A stretch of DNA of 64,000 bases from Incurvaria masculella (lineage: Eukaryota; Arthropoda; Insecta; Lepidoptera; Incurvariidae), in assembly GCA_946894095.1 (NCBI GenBank), contig OX335642.1, positions 18,487,021-18,551,020 on the forward strand. Direction: 5' to 3'. The first letter of the stretch is position 1. The number at the start of each line of letters is the position of its first letter. Below the pieces are notes generated by a model. That model searched no databases and was not told where the DNA came from. It worked only from the letters and a program-made list of their open reading frames with translations. Positions 22,883 through 33,900 of the stretch are shown here, in pieces. Both the position numbers and the translations under genes were made by a program.

Positions 22883-22920
22883 GAATTATGGAGGAACAAT
22901 ACATACATACATACATACAG

Positions 22921-24899
22921 AACTGATTTCTAAACATCATCCATCAATTTAGTCTTAGTATCATACATAAAGTCTACAAACGAAGTATCTTAGAAAACAA
23001 AGCAACTTACTCCATGAACATCCCTTACAGATTTATTATTAGTATACATATACGGAGTGTATTTAGTTTAGGATTTTATTGCAGATTAACGACTGTGACA
23101 TTAATCATTTAGCTGAAATCGCAAGATAGGATTAATATGTCGTTGCCTATTACAGCGAAAATACGCAACATCTGACAACACTGAGAACAACATGTTGTGA
23201 ACTTTTTAAAAAATAATAATCCTTGTCCGCTAGGACTTTCGTTAATTCGAAAAATATAATTTTTTATTTTAATATTCAATCACATGTTTGTCTTTTGGTA
23301 TCGGTCTTTGTCAATGTACTCTTTAATGCGATTTTGAGTTCGGCATTGTCCTTTGTACGGAGCCCTCAGTGCGCGAGACCCGCACTTGACAGGTTTTTTA
23401 AATCTACAGCCTGAATTTCCGATCTTTATTTACCTTGATTTGTGACGATCGAATAATTCCAAAGTACAACAGTAATTTCCAATAGATATTCGAAGAGATT
23501 ACAGAATTAATCGCAGCGCAGCGCCGCTGCGGGCACATCTCTAGAACCTCCACCCACACACTTTATATCCCATGTAAAATGTATGAGACGAGGCGAGATA
23601 AAAGTGTCATAACTCGAAATTCAATTACGGCCACCTTTTTTTCTTTCTCAAATTGATATTGCTTTATTTTACCGACGCTCCGATGCCATTGTGCCTTGGG
23701 AATGTACGAGTGACTCTGGTTTACGTGAGCAAATCCATGCCTTGTTTTGTACGGTCAGCAAAAACACCCCAGAACAGAAAATTCGCTGATTAATATAGAT
23801 CTCGTCTACATACATATAGATACATATACAAATACAAATACAAATACATCGATGGTTAACATTAAGATATATCTAGTTAATGACATAATAATAAAGAAGA
23901 CAGATATATCTTAACAATGACCTTAAAATTAACCGGAGATGATACCTAAGAAATACAAATCAAATATTCCCTTGAAAAATGAATGAAAAAAAGAAAGAAA
24001 ACAAATGAATAAGTACAGAATATAAAAACTAAGGAAAACAAATGAAACCAAACAACTACGTAAAGGTGGTGAAACAAAATAGATGAAATAAATTTAGTAA
24101 AACTAGTAAGAAATACCTTAGAGATAAGAAAGGTCTTATAGAATCAAAAACCTGATAAAACAATGTTTTAAAATATGAAGACAAAATAATATTGTTTCGT
24201 TCACTCCAAATAAATATTGTACTTTCATCTACCCACCACCTATATCTAAAACCCCATTCCAACGTCCGATGTGCATTATTTACCGTAGGGTACTATGCAT
24301 TTGTATTATCACACCCGGTTAAGTTTCTTGTCGGTTGTTCTTCGTCGAATCCAAGAGTGCTGAATACAAGAGGAAAATAAAGGAAGATTAAAGTTCTAGC
24401 TTGCAATGAAACGTCAAAATAAAAAATCGGTCCAAAACTATACTAAATGTTATTCGAGACAAGACAACAGGAGGCCTGCCGTTCCTGCGGACAGTACAGC
24501 GGCTCAGTGTAGGAGTGTGCAGTTCTCGTGTAGCTACTGCACAGTGGACGGAGTTGAAGCACGTGGGACGGAATTGATTCTTTCTTTCCGTTGAGATCCA
24601 GTGCACGCACTCTCGAGCGAGGGGTTGGACGACGTATCGTCGTAATGGGAAAAAATAATTACCACGGAGTTGTTAGGAAGGGTAATTGATTGACTACTGT
24701 TTTGATGAATGGTTTAATTAGTCGTAGTAAGGAATGTTACCATGATATGCAAGAAGTAATTTCTTCCTTCTGTATGAAATTAGAAATATTTAAACATTTT
24801 AATTTTATATGCAATACCTTACGTAAGTATTTTCGAAATTGAACATAATACTTAAAACGTTTTATTTTTTTAACATCTGTAACTCACCCACATAGTAAA
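22921..24899. other. No recognisable feature
   Basis: AT-rich, with an A/T-rich simple tract at about 23815-23850 (AAATACAAATACAAATAC). Small frames are unrecognised and overlap on opposite strands (24388-24606). Confidence 0.4.
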
Positions 24900-25103
24900 A
24901 CGCACACGAAGGGTTCCGTTTATGCCCAAAAAACCACGCTTCTTGTATTTCCTTGAAGTTTATTTAATTGTTATTATAGCGGCAATATAAAGACACAACT
25001 GTGAAAACTTTAATCGTCTCCTTCGAGATACAGCCCGCCGACAGACGGACTGACGAACAGATGGTAGGACGGACAGACGGACGGACGGGCGGACAGAGAC
25101 AAA
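24900..25103 (-). repeat. Repeat family E, degraded copy 3
   Basis: GCACACGAAGGGTTCCG, TTATTATAGCGGCAATATAA, CGAGATACAGCCC and a (GGAC)n run at 25030-25095. Both ends are eroded. Confidence 0.7.
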
Positions 25104-25203
25104 CACTGAATAGTAAGTAAAAAGTAAATAATAAAAAGTAAAGTAGATATTTTTGCAGCCATCTCTATTTAATTAATTTGTCCTTACTGCACGATTGATT
25201 TTG

Positions 25204-25517
25204 AGGGTTCCGTACCCAAAGGGTGAAAACGGAACCCTATTACTAAGCCTCCGCTGTCCGTCCGTCCGTCCGTCCGTCCGTCCGTCTGTCCATCTGTCAC
25301 AGGGCTGTATCTCAGTAACCGTAACAGGTAGACAGCTGAAATTTTCACAGAGTATGTATTTATTTTGTCGCTATAACAACAAATAAGTAAGATTAAAAAA
25401 TAATTAAAATTAAAGGGGGCTCCCATACAAAAAACGTGTTTTTTTTTGGTTTTTTTTTTTTACGATGGTACGGAACCCTTCGTGTGCGAGTCCGACTCGC
25501 ACTTGGCCGGTTTTTTA
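25204..25517 (+). repeat. Repeat family E, full copy 4
   Basis: From AGGGTTCCGTACCCAAAGGG through a long GTCC run (25256-25288), TGTCACAGGGCTGTATCTCA and GGGGGCTCCCATAC to GACTCGCACTTGGCCGG and a T-run. It lies head-on to copy 3, about 100 bp away. Confidence 0.9.
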
Positions 25518-26167
25518 TGCATATCGTAATCGTTAAAGAGATACACCACCGGCTCAGTACGAAAACAATTTTTTTATTTATACAAATCAAGTGTTCCTTC
25601 TTCTGACGACGGCAGAACGACCCTAAAATTAAGTATTTCGGTCTAAAACGCGGATTGCCTGTGGCTGAGATCTACGACGCATGAGCGCCCAGACTTTAAT
25701 CAAATCAAATCTTTTATACAAATTAAATTACTCTTTATTTCAACGATTGAAACTAAAAACGAGGGTACATTTCGAGGCTAGGATTTTTAAATTTTGTGTA
25801 CAAGAAAATGGTTTTCGAGGTTCTGCAAAAGTTGTAAAACAATCGGTACATTTAGGCTTTCAGAAACACCATCCAAACTCGCGAGACTCTCCACAGAACC
25901 CCACTCTTGTGGCGGGAGAGCTGGCCAGCCGCGGCCTCCGCAGTTCCATAAAACAACGTACTATTGTCGTCGTACTGTGGCGCAGGCGAGGCGCGTCCAC
26001 ACACCGTTCCGATTACGCCCCCGCCGACACGGATCATTGATATTTCGATTTATGGTAATGGCACGTGACGCTTCGCCCCGACCGCTTCGGACGAGTCGAG
26101 ATAGCGTCGGTCACGCTACCAGAGGACTCCATATCTCCCTAACCGACGAAGAGGTCCTTTTCCGCAA
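25518..26167. other. Unassigned; GC-rich part 25880-26110
   Basis: Open frames of 119 and 158 codons overlap in different phases; neither shows a known domain. AACGTACTATTGTCGTC at 25955 recurs at 43378, suggesting another low-copy repeat. Confidence 0.3.
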
Positions 26168-26355
26168 TGCGGTTCTTAGCTCAGTGGCTCGGGGACTTTC
26201 CTTCTATGCCACAGATCATGGGTTCGATCCCCGCCTTGTTCATGCACCACTTTCTTTCTCTTTGGATTAGTGCATTTCGTCACGAATGCAAGGTATTCCA
26301 TGGTTTGAAATCCATGATCGACGGTCAAATCGACTAGATGGTAGGGATTTGATCT
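26168..26355 (+). mobile_element. tRNA-headed SINE, best-preserved head
   Basis: The head has an A-box match TTAGCTCAGTGGC (26175) and, about 45 bases on, a B-box match GGGTTCGATCCCC (26219). These are RNA polymerase III internal promoter elements of tRNA genes. The linker GTTCATGCACCACTTTCTTT and the start of the SINE body follow, after which the copy is truncated. No cloverleaf acceptor stem is present, so it is not a tRNA gene. Confidence 0.75.
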
Positions 26356-26377
26356 ATACAAATGTACGAGTACCTAT

Positions 26378-26690
26378 GTGTAATTTACTAATAATTTTAA
26401 AACCAATGTTCCAATTCACTGGATATTCGCTATCTAATTTCAAACACTACATGTCTGAGTTTTTTTTTAAAACCGAGTCTAGATATCATCTTTATCATCT
26501 TCATTCAAAGATATTTTATTTTTCTGTGGTTTGATTCAGAATACATTCCTATTAAACAAAAAGGTGCAGAAACAGAAATGTATTTCCTAATATTACTTAC
26601 CAAATATAAAGTAAATTGGAGAAACAGGACTTTCCAACGATTAGTAAACTACGTTTGTATAGCGAGCGTAATTTTCTGATGCTTACGGGC
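26378..26690 (-). mobile_element. Repeat/MITE family L, copy 2
   Basis: Left end TTACTAATAATTTTAAAACC with TGTTCCAATTCACTGGATAT; right end TAGTAAACTACGTTTGTATA with GCGAGCGTAATTTTCTGA. The two ends are related as inverted repeats. Same family as 10312 and 29525. Confidence 0.6.
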
Positions 26691-27308
26691 CAGCGAGTAT
26701 GAAGTCTCGTACTTCTAAACAGTGGAAAAAGTTTATTTTGTTACTGTAAAAAAATGGAATAAGATCTGACAACTGTTAGGGGTAGGGACACGTTAGGGCC
26801 TGGAAGACGATTTCGCTAGTTTTATTCGCAGTCGGAAAATTGTGCCTTGGCCAATGGACAAAAATAGCATTTCTTCAAATTTTCAATTCCCTAAGCCGCG
26901 TTGACTTCACGGCAGTCTTAAGAATTCCGCACGCGCAATATGGAATGTTCGTCATCATGATATTTTGTTTAGTTGGAACTGGAGAACACTAGCAGTGAGC
27001 GAACCGACTGGTCGGCGCTAACGTCATGCATGTAAAGTAGCTACGCTGCCGCCATACGAACGAGTTTGGGTCGCAACCCCTGTCTTCCTCCTCGCTGTTA
27101 CGAACCCATCAAAACGCTTAAAAGCCCACAACGGAGTTTGGACTGGACACACGAAAGGACATTATTCGATTATTTTATAATGATCCGGCATTTATGTAGT
27201 TTGTTTAGTGTCACACGTAATCTATGCCGCACGCATTATTTGAGTCCGTGACAACTTTTCATTAAGTGACTTACAGAAAATTGGAGACATCGGGTCTCCT
27301 TCCTTTTT
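26691..27308. other. Unassigned apart from a MITE A end
   Basis: Only 27038-27098 (GCTACGCTGCCGCCATACGA, CTCCTCGCTG) is identifiable as the right end of MITE A. The rest is AT-rich and unassigned. Confidence 0.5.
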
Positions 27309-27573
27309 AGGGTTCCGTACCCAAAGGGTGCCAACGGAACCCTATTACTAAGCCTCCACTGTCCGTCCATCCATCCAACCGTCCATCCGTCAGTCAGTAA
27401 GTCACAGGGCTGTATCTCATAAACCGTAATAGGTATGCAGCCGAAATTATCACTGAGTGCGTATTCATTTTGCCGCTATAAGAACAGATAGGTAAAATTA
27501 AAAAATAATATAAATGTTAAATCTTGTACGATGGTACGGAACCCTTCGTGTGCGAGTCCGACTCGCACTCAGT
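27309..27573 (+). repeat. Repeat family E, copy 5
   Basis: AGGGTTCCGTACCCAAAGGG, degenerate GTCC/ATCC run, GTCACAGGGCTGTATCTCAT, GATGGTACGGAACCCTTCGT and GACTCGCACT. The 3' CTTGGCCGG end is altered and the interior is shortened. Confidence 0.85.
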
Positions 27574-27699
27574 TTTGTCTATGACCGTGTGTGTGGTATG
27601 ATATTAGACATTCATGTCAAATTCCATAAAAATCCCATACATAGTAGCCACGCGACGCTAAAGCAGTTTCCCGCTTCACCTCCTACAGAGTTGTTCTGC

Positions 27700-27985
27700 T
27701 GATTTTTCACCGGCACGCCGGGACGAGTACTCGAGGTAATTTCACACGGCACGAAAGCCCGACAGCAACAAAGGCAGCCGCACACAGCGCACTCCGCGCC
27801 GCACTGCCGACTGCCGAGTGCGCCGCACGTAATTCGTTCCTGATGTATTTTTAATTCGAAGCGCGGCCGGAGTGTGTGAAAGCGCCGGATTATATGTATT
27901 TATTGTGTAGGACATTTACGGCGCGCCCTCGCGAGAAACTCTCTTTCGGCGCGTTGTCGGCGATTCCGTGTGGCAAGCGCGACAG
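27700..27985. other. CpG-rich block
   Basis: Dense CpG over nearly 300 bp (CACGCCGGGACGAG; GCGCACTCCGCGCCGCACTG; GGCGCGCCCTCGCG). No open frame of interest. Of the GC-rich blocks here it looks most like a promoter or 5' untranslated exon, because it is long and non-repetitive within the window. No downstream gene is seen. Confidence 0.35.
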
Positions 27986-28264
27986 ACGAACTAAACGTGC
28001 GTTAAGTTAAATATAATACACCAGTAAACGCATGCAGCGAAAAAAGGGAACCTGTCGGTCACGCGAATTTTGTCCCGAATTGTTCTCCTATTAACGGTTG
28101 TTTCAAAATTCATAAAAATATTGTTACACTTATGTTGTTGTGCACCAACTAATTTACTTTTGCTCAAAACGTCATAACAGCATAATAATACGGTGCGAAC
28201 GTTAATTTCGCCCGGTTTACAATCGTCGCATTAAATAAACCTTGAAATTTTGTTTTCCAATAAT

Positions 28265-28385
28265 TGTGTTCAATGTAGTTGCGCAACATAAGGAAGGTCC
28301 TGGCAGGGCTCCTTGTTTCCATTGGGTATGCTGGGCTGAGGCGTGGTATTAGGTATTCATGGCCAAGGTACATTACTTCCATTAT
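28265..28385 (+). mobile_element. SINE tail fragment
   Basis: CAATGTAGTTGCGCAACATA, AGGAAGGTCCTGGCAGGG and GTATTAGGTATTCATGG match the last third of the SINE body. Confidence 0.6.
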
Positions 28386-28424
28386 TTAAAGAATGTATCC
28401 ACAAGAAAATAAAAACATATTTCC

Positions 28425-28480
28425 TACTGAGAATCGAACTCACCATTCCATGAGCCTATCCACTAAGCCGCCACCCAAGC
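28425..28480 (-). repeat. tRNA-like SINE head fragment
   Basis: Minus strand: GGCGGCTTAGTGGATAGGCT (A-box-like) and GAGTTCGATTCTC (B-box-like) at tRNA-like spacing. No acceptor stem, so a SINE head remnant. Confidence 0.45.
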
Positions 28481-29520
28481 TTCATTCATTAAATACCCGA
28501 GCATAGAGCTGGCGATAGACCCATTAGGGCATGATTGTTACCCAACTGCGACCTGTCGTATTATTTTGTGAGCAATTTGGTATTACACTTATTTCACGCA
28601 CAATTACTGTCAAATTTAACTCGACACCTGTCATATGAATTGCTGCAGAGGTCGTTTCTTACCAGGCTCCATCTGATGTGGTTTCCATTGCAAATGTTTC
28701 AGGAGTCTTACAGGAATATGCATACCTGAAACAGAAATGCGGCAATGTGTTACTCTATCCACTGAAAGTTTCACGTGATGAAAAATACAATATTTGCGAA
28801 CCATAAATTTACAAAAAGGCGGAAATTAATGCCATATTCGAATCACTAATGCTCGACCTTTAGATAAGCAGGGCGAACAAATACTAAAATGAGCCAATAA
28901 AAACGAAACGTAATATATTTTGTGTATCTTGTATATTGGTCCTCAGATGGGTTACCTAGATAAGTCAAAAAATGTATTCCAATATAATCATGCATTAAAA
29001 AAAGATATAAGTCCATAGCAACAACAGTGCAGTGCATGTTTTTGCCATAGGAGCCGGAGAGCAAAGCGTTTCTATACTTTTCACGCAGCTTAAGGGGTTG
29101 TCCAATGTGTACGCGACCGCTACTTTGTGCATAGATTCTGTGACATCACCGCGGACTAGCCGTAGATCGCCTGTGCTTAGCGAATCGTCCTTCGCGCATT
29201 CTAAAGGTCCTTGCACACTGCGACACGGAGAGGCAACGGTCGGGAAACTGAAAGGAAGCTGTTTGGCATCATATATTTTCCGGAGACGTACACGGCCCCG
29301 CACAAATCTATCCATTGCATTTATTTTTTTGAAGACTTACTTTATGAATAACATAAATGTTTTTAAAATATATTATCTTTGTAAATAAGTCCACGTTCTG
29401 CTCCAGTCCAAAGATGGCCCCCGTCTTCAAGTACTTTATACCCACAGTTGCACGGTGTTCTTCTGTATGCCTCAGAAGAAATTTGTGGAAAGGTTTTTTT
29501 AATAAAGTATGATATTTCCT
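28481..29520. other. Unassigned; long opposing open frames at 28995-29388
   Basis: Between 29000 and 29390 both strands are open for over 100 codons (106 minus, 118 plus). Neither has a recognisable motif. At most one could be real; more likely neither. Confidence 0.25.
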
Positions 29521-29524
29521 GATT

Positions 29525-30052
29525 TCAGTTTACTAATCATTTCAAAACCGCTGGTACAAATCTACCTGACACTTGGTATCTAAAATAAGGAAACAAATAG
29601 CTGTGTCTGTAAGATTTTGTGTTATCGAAAATGTACTTTGGGTCAATAGACCAAGTAAAGAAAAATTGTTTGAATATTAATTTTTTTACTGCAATTAAGT
29701 AACAACAATTACAATTAAGTTTAACAAATTAAGGTAATTTGTAATTTAATTATTAGGTTGAAAATACACAAGGTATTTCGGGATAGGTTACAAAAACTCT
29801 AGGAATGGAGGAATCTCTAGGAAAGAAGAAAATGTTTACTAAACAAATAATTATGTGTTTTCGCGGTCCCCATGCAAATTAACCACGTGAAATGCATGGG
29901 ATCCAGAAAAAAACATCGGAATTTCGATTTATGTGATAAGGTTTTTATCTTCTAATATTGAGTACTTTATTTTCCCGAAATTTCTCCTACCTTTCCCGAA
30001 ACAGCGTGTATAATAAATTGGAACGGTGGTTTTAAAATTACCAGTAAACTAA
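29525..30052. mobile_element. Repeat/MITE family L, copy 3
   Basis: Inverted ends: left AGTTTACTAATCATTTCAAA with ACCGCTGG, right GGAACGGTGGTTTTAAAATT with ACCAGTAAACT. The AT-rich interior is longer than in copy 2, suggesting an insertion. Confidence 0.55.
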
Positions 30053-30612
30053 GGTTGCATAGGAAACATCATTTAAGGGCCATATTTAAGTGCCCATATT
30101 TAACACTTCGCTACTAAAAAAGAAAAAAACGTTAGAGGCGCACGCATTCACGAATTAAAGAAAAAGAACGCGAGTTTTAAAACCATACAGTGCTGCTTGA
30201 TACTAGTTTCCAGCCAAAATGGCAATACATAATGGCATCTGTTGACATAGAGGCTTCTTATGCAGGGGTGACGTTACCCACAATTCGTGGAACTATTCAA
30301 TTATATTACGTAACGACGGACGCTTCCCCTTCGGAGTGCGTTCCGTCCCGTCCCGGACCGGTCTAAAGGCGCCTTTAGTGCCGTAGTTAATCAAGCGGCG
30401 TGTTTGTCCGCGCACGTTTTATTGGAGCCGGTGTACGCGTGATTGGCGGCGGAGTTCGAACCCGCGCTTTTTATTGCCCAAAGGCCCTTGCACGCGGTCC
30501 AAATGGACGCGTACGCATAACAAGGGTCCCCGTTAGCGTATGTACCGGCAGGGGCATTTGATTGGAAACGCACGTTAAATGGTGATGGTGTGGACATTTG
30601 CCGGCAACAACG
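30053..30612. other. Unassigned, GC-rich toward 30330-30600
   Basis: An 84-codon minus frame at 30391-30645 runs into the MITE A fragment and has no recognisable domain. Confidence 0.3.
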
Positions 30613-30800
30613 AGTAAGGAGGCCAAGATGGTGATCGAAACTCAATCGTATAGCTGCAGCAGTGTAGCCACTGAAAATACATATATTGACGGTATCGCCG
30701 GCCGCTTATGAATTCGCTTACTAATGATGTTCCCGAATTCTAGCGACACGTAAGACCACAAAAGAATACGTAAGAACTTCGCAGTTCGCTATTTGGTGCA
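30613..30800 (+). mobile_element. MITE family A, truncated copy
   Basis: AGATGGTGATCGAAACTCAA, ATTCGCTTACTAATGATGTT, ACACGTAAGACC and TTCGCTATTTGGTGCATCGA follow the family A order; the right end is missing. Confidence 0.65.
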
Positions 30801-31078
30801 TCGAGCATAAAAACCAATAATCCTTTGATTTGCCAACCCATCCTATATAGGGCCGAGTGCACATGTGCAGTGAAATAAAACCAACGGCAAGGTATCATGA
30901 AACAGGTGACTTTAAAGAAATTATGCAGGGAAGCAAAGTCAACTTCATGCCCCACTAAAAGTGATGTTTTAAAACATTGATTAAATTAGAAGTCTCTTCC
31001 TGCAATCGGACGTTACTTTCCTCCATACAAATCAACATCAACAAGTATTCCGATTCTTTCAACTATCCGAAAAGGCCT

Positions 31079-31185
31079 TGATAGCTCAGCGGTAGCCGAT
31101 GACGCCCATGTGATTCCGGACTTTCACGGGGCTGCGAAAACCATGCCGGTCGGCCAGGCCCTTCTTCATACCATGTATAACAAAC
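31079..31185 (-). repeat. Repeat family F with tRNA-like motif
   Basis: CACGGGGCTGCGAAAACCAT (31118) is the reverse complement of the family F core. Upstream, TTGATAGCTCAGCGGTAGCC on the plus strand resembles a tRNA A box. Which strand is the SINE strand is uncertain. Confidence 0.4.
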
Positions 31186-31299
31186 ATGTTGTATAACCTC
31201 AAAATAATGAAAGAATGGTATTGTCTTATCCTTTAAATTCATATAAATATCACATTCAACATCACCCCAGCAACACGCTTACACCGGACTGTAAGACAA

Positions 31300-31510
31300 A
31301 ATATTATAATAATGCGGCAAAGCCACGTAAAGCCTCCAATCGCATCGCGGCAGGTACATCGCTCAAGGCTGCATCGCGCTCGCACGAGCGGGGAGGGGAC
31401 CCTGCCCCCTTCTCCGCGAGGGGGGGGGGCGAGGGTCGACGGGCTCGGAGGGGCGGCTGAGGACCCGCGACGCGGTGCGGCGTAAGCGATTCGTGAGAGC
31501 GCGATGAAAG
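31300..31510. other. GC-rich block with G-run
   Basis: Very GC-rich, with a nine-base G run near 31424 and CpG clusters. A short plus frame (31215-31460) is compositional. Possible regulatory or old repeat. Confidence 0.3.
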
Positions 31511-31679
31511 GTACAGATGAGGCTTTCAGATCAGCCGTGCTCGGCCTTGTTGGAGGAGGCGTTACAGCAAGAAGGCAACTTACACCCTGTATTTTTTTTT
31601 ATGAAAACCGGTATGCGCGGCTGTTCTGAGGACCAAAGAGGACCTTTGGTCACCTCACCTCACAAATCCACGCTCAGCG

Positions 31680-31935
31680 AGGCACCATACCAGAGGATTT
31701 GCGGAATATCGCTGAGCTATCGAGCTAGTTCAAACTATGCAACCGCCGGCAGACAGTTCCATATCCTGGCGGTGTGGCAGAGGAACGAGTTTGAGAAAAC
31801 TGTTCGTTCTCAAAAGCCTAAAATCTACCACAAGGAGTGCTCTGATTCTCTGTGGCGGGTGCTCCGGATATAGATAGGATGTGGAGGATTAAGGGATGGG
31901 ATGATTGCTGGTTCAAGTCTGCTTGCATGTTCCAA
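31680..31935 (+). repeat. tRNA-related repeat
   Basis: TATCGCTGAGCTATCGAGC at 31709 recurs at 54168 (TATCGCTGAGCTATCAAGC), and GCTGGTTCAAGTCTG at 31909 is B-box-like. Weakly defined SINE-like repeat. The 118-codon frame over 31517-31873 has no recognisable domain. Confidence 0.35.
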
Positions 31936-32708
31936 CCTTGAGTGATAAAAGACCACCGATGAACATTGGATGGAGTCAAGAATTGTTATTTATTTTTCCG
32001 AAGGCGGTTTGTATATGGCAGACTTGCATTATAGTTATTGGTTATCGCACTGAATGAAAGATAGTCGAAGCGATGATGAAAATTGACCCTCTTTTCCACT
32101 CAGTTCATTGGAGCAAGTCTATAAAATGTCCCAGCATGTCACCTATTTTTTTCGGGAATGCTATGTGTTCGACCTTATGCCATCGGAGTAGATGTCGTTA
32201 CAGCAATAATTTCCAGTTTCGTTAACAAGGTATAATTATCTTTTCAGCAGTGTCAAACTTTGTTAATTTCGAAACTTGTGAAATGAGTGTCACTTTCGAA
32301 ACGAGCGCTTCGCATTTCGTAGAATATTTAAGGGCTTTTTAGTATATTTTTAGGTCAGTCGGTGACAGCCCTAGTCTAATGCTAGCGACGCTGCTTGGCT
32401 AGGATAGCGCAAGGGTGCTCGGGAGACCTAGTTTTGCGGAGTAGCGGCGTTGGTTTTAGGACGTTATGTCCGTAAGGTTAATAAGTGACTGGAGAGCGCA
32501 AACTTTTGGTACTTTCTATGCTTTTAATGCTTTGGAATTACCGCATTCCATTATTTTTTAATCAAACAGCGCTATCATCCTAAAACATCGTAATTTCAAT
32601 TTGAAAATAAGTAGAAAACATTTACATTAATCTTGATTCAGGTGAATAACGGACCAAAACTGTTTCCGTCAATTTTGAAAATCTAGGTTATCACAACCAT
32701 AGATAAAT
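31936..32708. other. No recognisable feature
   Basis: AT-rich spacer. Confidence 0.4.
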
Positions 32709-33017
32709 GAAAAGGCAGGAGATAAGGCATGGAGCGCGCCTAGTATGGGACCCGCTGTCTCAAATTTTTAATAACTACTAATCCAACTTAAACGTACATG
32801 TCACATGCAAACATAGTCGCAGACGTATTGGAGGGTCTGTGTGGGTGGGAGCGGACTTGACGAACGCTATTTTAGAGCACATTCACGCGCGGTGGCGATC
32901 TTTCGACTGTGTGGCATATGATGCCGCCGGATTCCCATACAACTATATGGTCATTTTGACCATTTAGCGGAGACGCGATATGGAGCGCATGCCACTTCTC
33001 CTTCCTTTCTCTTCAGT
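32709..33017 (+). mobile_element. MITE family G, copy 2
   Basis: Inverted ends: left AAAAGGCAGGAGATAAGGCA, right GCCACTTCTCCTTCCTTTCT. The interior has GGGACCCGCTGTCTCAAATT and AACATAGTCGCAGACGTATT, as in the copy at 18826. It abuts a minus-strand SINE tail. Confidence 0.75.
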
Positions 33018-33039
33018 GATTACAACTAATACAAGAATT

Positions 33040-33180
33040 AGGTAATACCACCCGTCATGATATTGGCGTAACACACTAAATGGAAAATAGGTGACATGCC
33101 AGGACCTTACTTTTATTGCTCGGCTACATTGAACTGGATGAAAAACGCGGATAATTTTCAATGCCACTTCGACATTGTGA
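33040..33180 (-). mobile_element. SINE tail fragment
   Basis: Minus-strand match to the SINE 3' part: GTGACATGCCAGGACCTTAC, GCTCGGCTACATTGAACTGG and the GATAATTTTCAATGCC segment. Confidence 0.65.
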
Positions 33181-33811
33181 CATTCACGTCGATAAAATAA
33201 GTATCATCAAAGGGTGTGTCCTTTATAAACGGTCAGCTCTTTCAAACCTCCAAAGCGGCGCTCGCTTCAGGGGAGGGTCTGGGTTTTTTGGAGAGTCAAG
33301 CTATCTCGTTTCAACGGCATTTTATAGCTATTTCATTGTTCCAACCAGCTCGGCTATAAATGTAAAGGGGATGCCAATTTATTGAATCATGATTAAGGCT
33401 AAGTGGACAAGCCCTATCCTCAAAGACCCGTCACAGCTGAGGAACGTACTTTTTCATACTTTAATTTACCCTACACGTTAGTAAATGCGCACTATACGAG
33501 CGTACCTTCTTATGTAATCATTGATAGTCCATAAACAATGCTGATGGGTTCTATCCCCGCCCGTTCATACACCATTTTTGTATACAATGTTTTTGAACTT
33601 ATAGGGTCATATGGATGGTTCTTAGCCATAGGGATATAGTAGAACTCTGTAGGTGGCGCTGTTTCCGAATTAAATTTTTTTTATTATCCCTATTATAACA
33701 TTAAAAAAACATATATACTCACATTTTCAGCCCCCCAGCAACTCTCGAAATGTTTTATTCATTCATAACTGACCTTTAGAATAGCACGCCCGCGAAGTTT
33801 TCTGATCACAT
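33181..33811. other. Mostly unassigned; SINE head scrap near 33545
   Basis: GATGGGTTCTATCCCCGCCC at 33543 followed by GTTCATACACCA resembles the B box and linker of the tRNA-headed SINE. Nothing else is supportable. Confidence 0.35.
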
Positions 33812-33900
33812 TTTTACCGGGCTCCGCTCGGCTGAATATCCAAAACGAAACTGACCCGAACGGAGGCGACAACCAGAGCTAGTATGTTATATATTAAGCT
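33812..33900 (+). repeat. Eroded start of retroelement family R
   Basis: TTTACCGGGCTCCGCTCGGC followed by TGAATATCC matches the family R start. Highly diverged. Confidence 0.35.

Larger units (their letters stand above)
21625..22920 (+). mobile_element. Retroelement family R, copy with internal SINE and MITE B
   Basis: Starts CTAGCTGCGGTACCCGGCTC and ends in a CATA microsatellite (22901-22919). The interior includes an antisense 5S-headed SINE remnant (21866-22020), a 14-base C run at about 22171, GTATGACAGCTACATCTTAA and then MITE B at 22333-22882. Excluding MITE B it is about 750 bp. It has no reverse transcriptase, so it would be mobilised by a partner element; RTE-like is inferred from the ends. 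Confidence 0.65.

Noticed and set aside
26168..26240. tRNA gene
   Set aside because: A and B boxes are good, but no acceptor stem or clear anticodon arm closes, and SINE sequence follows directly.
25681..26270. 119- and 158-codon plus frames
   Set aside because: Overlapping in different phases in a GC-rich patch, the second reading into the SINE head; no domain.
28995..29388. Opposing 106- and 118-codon frames
   Set aside because: Both strands open at once with no motif; typical of moderately GC-rich DNA.
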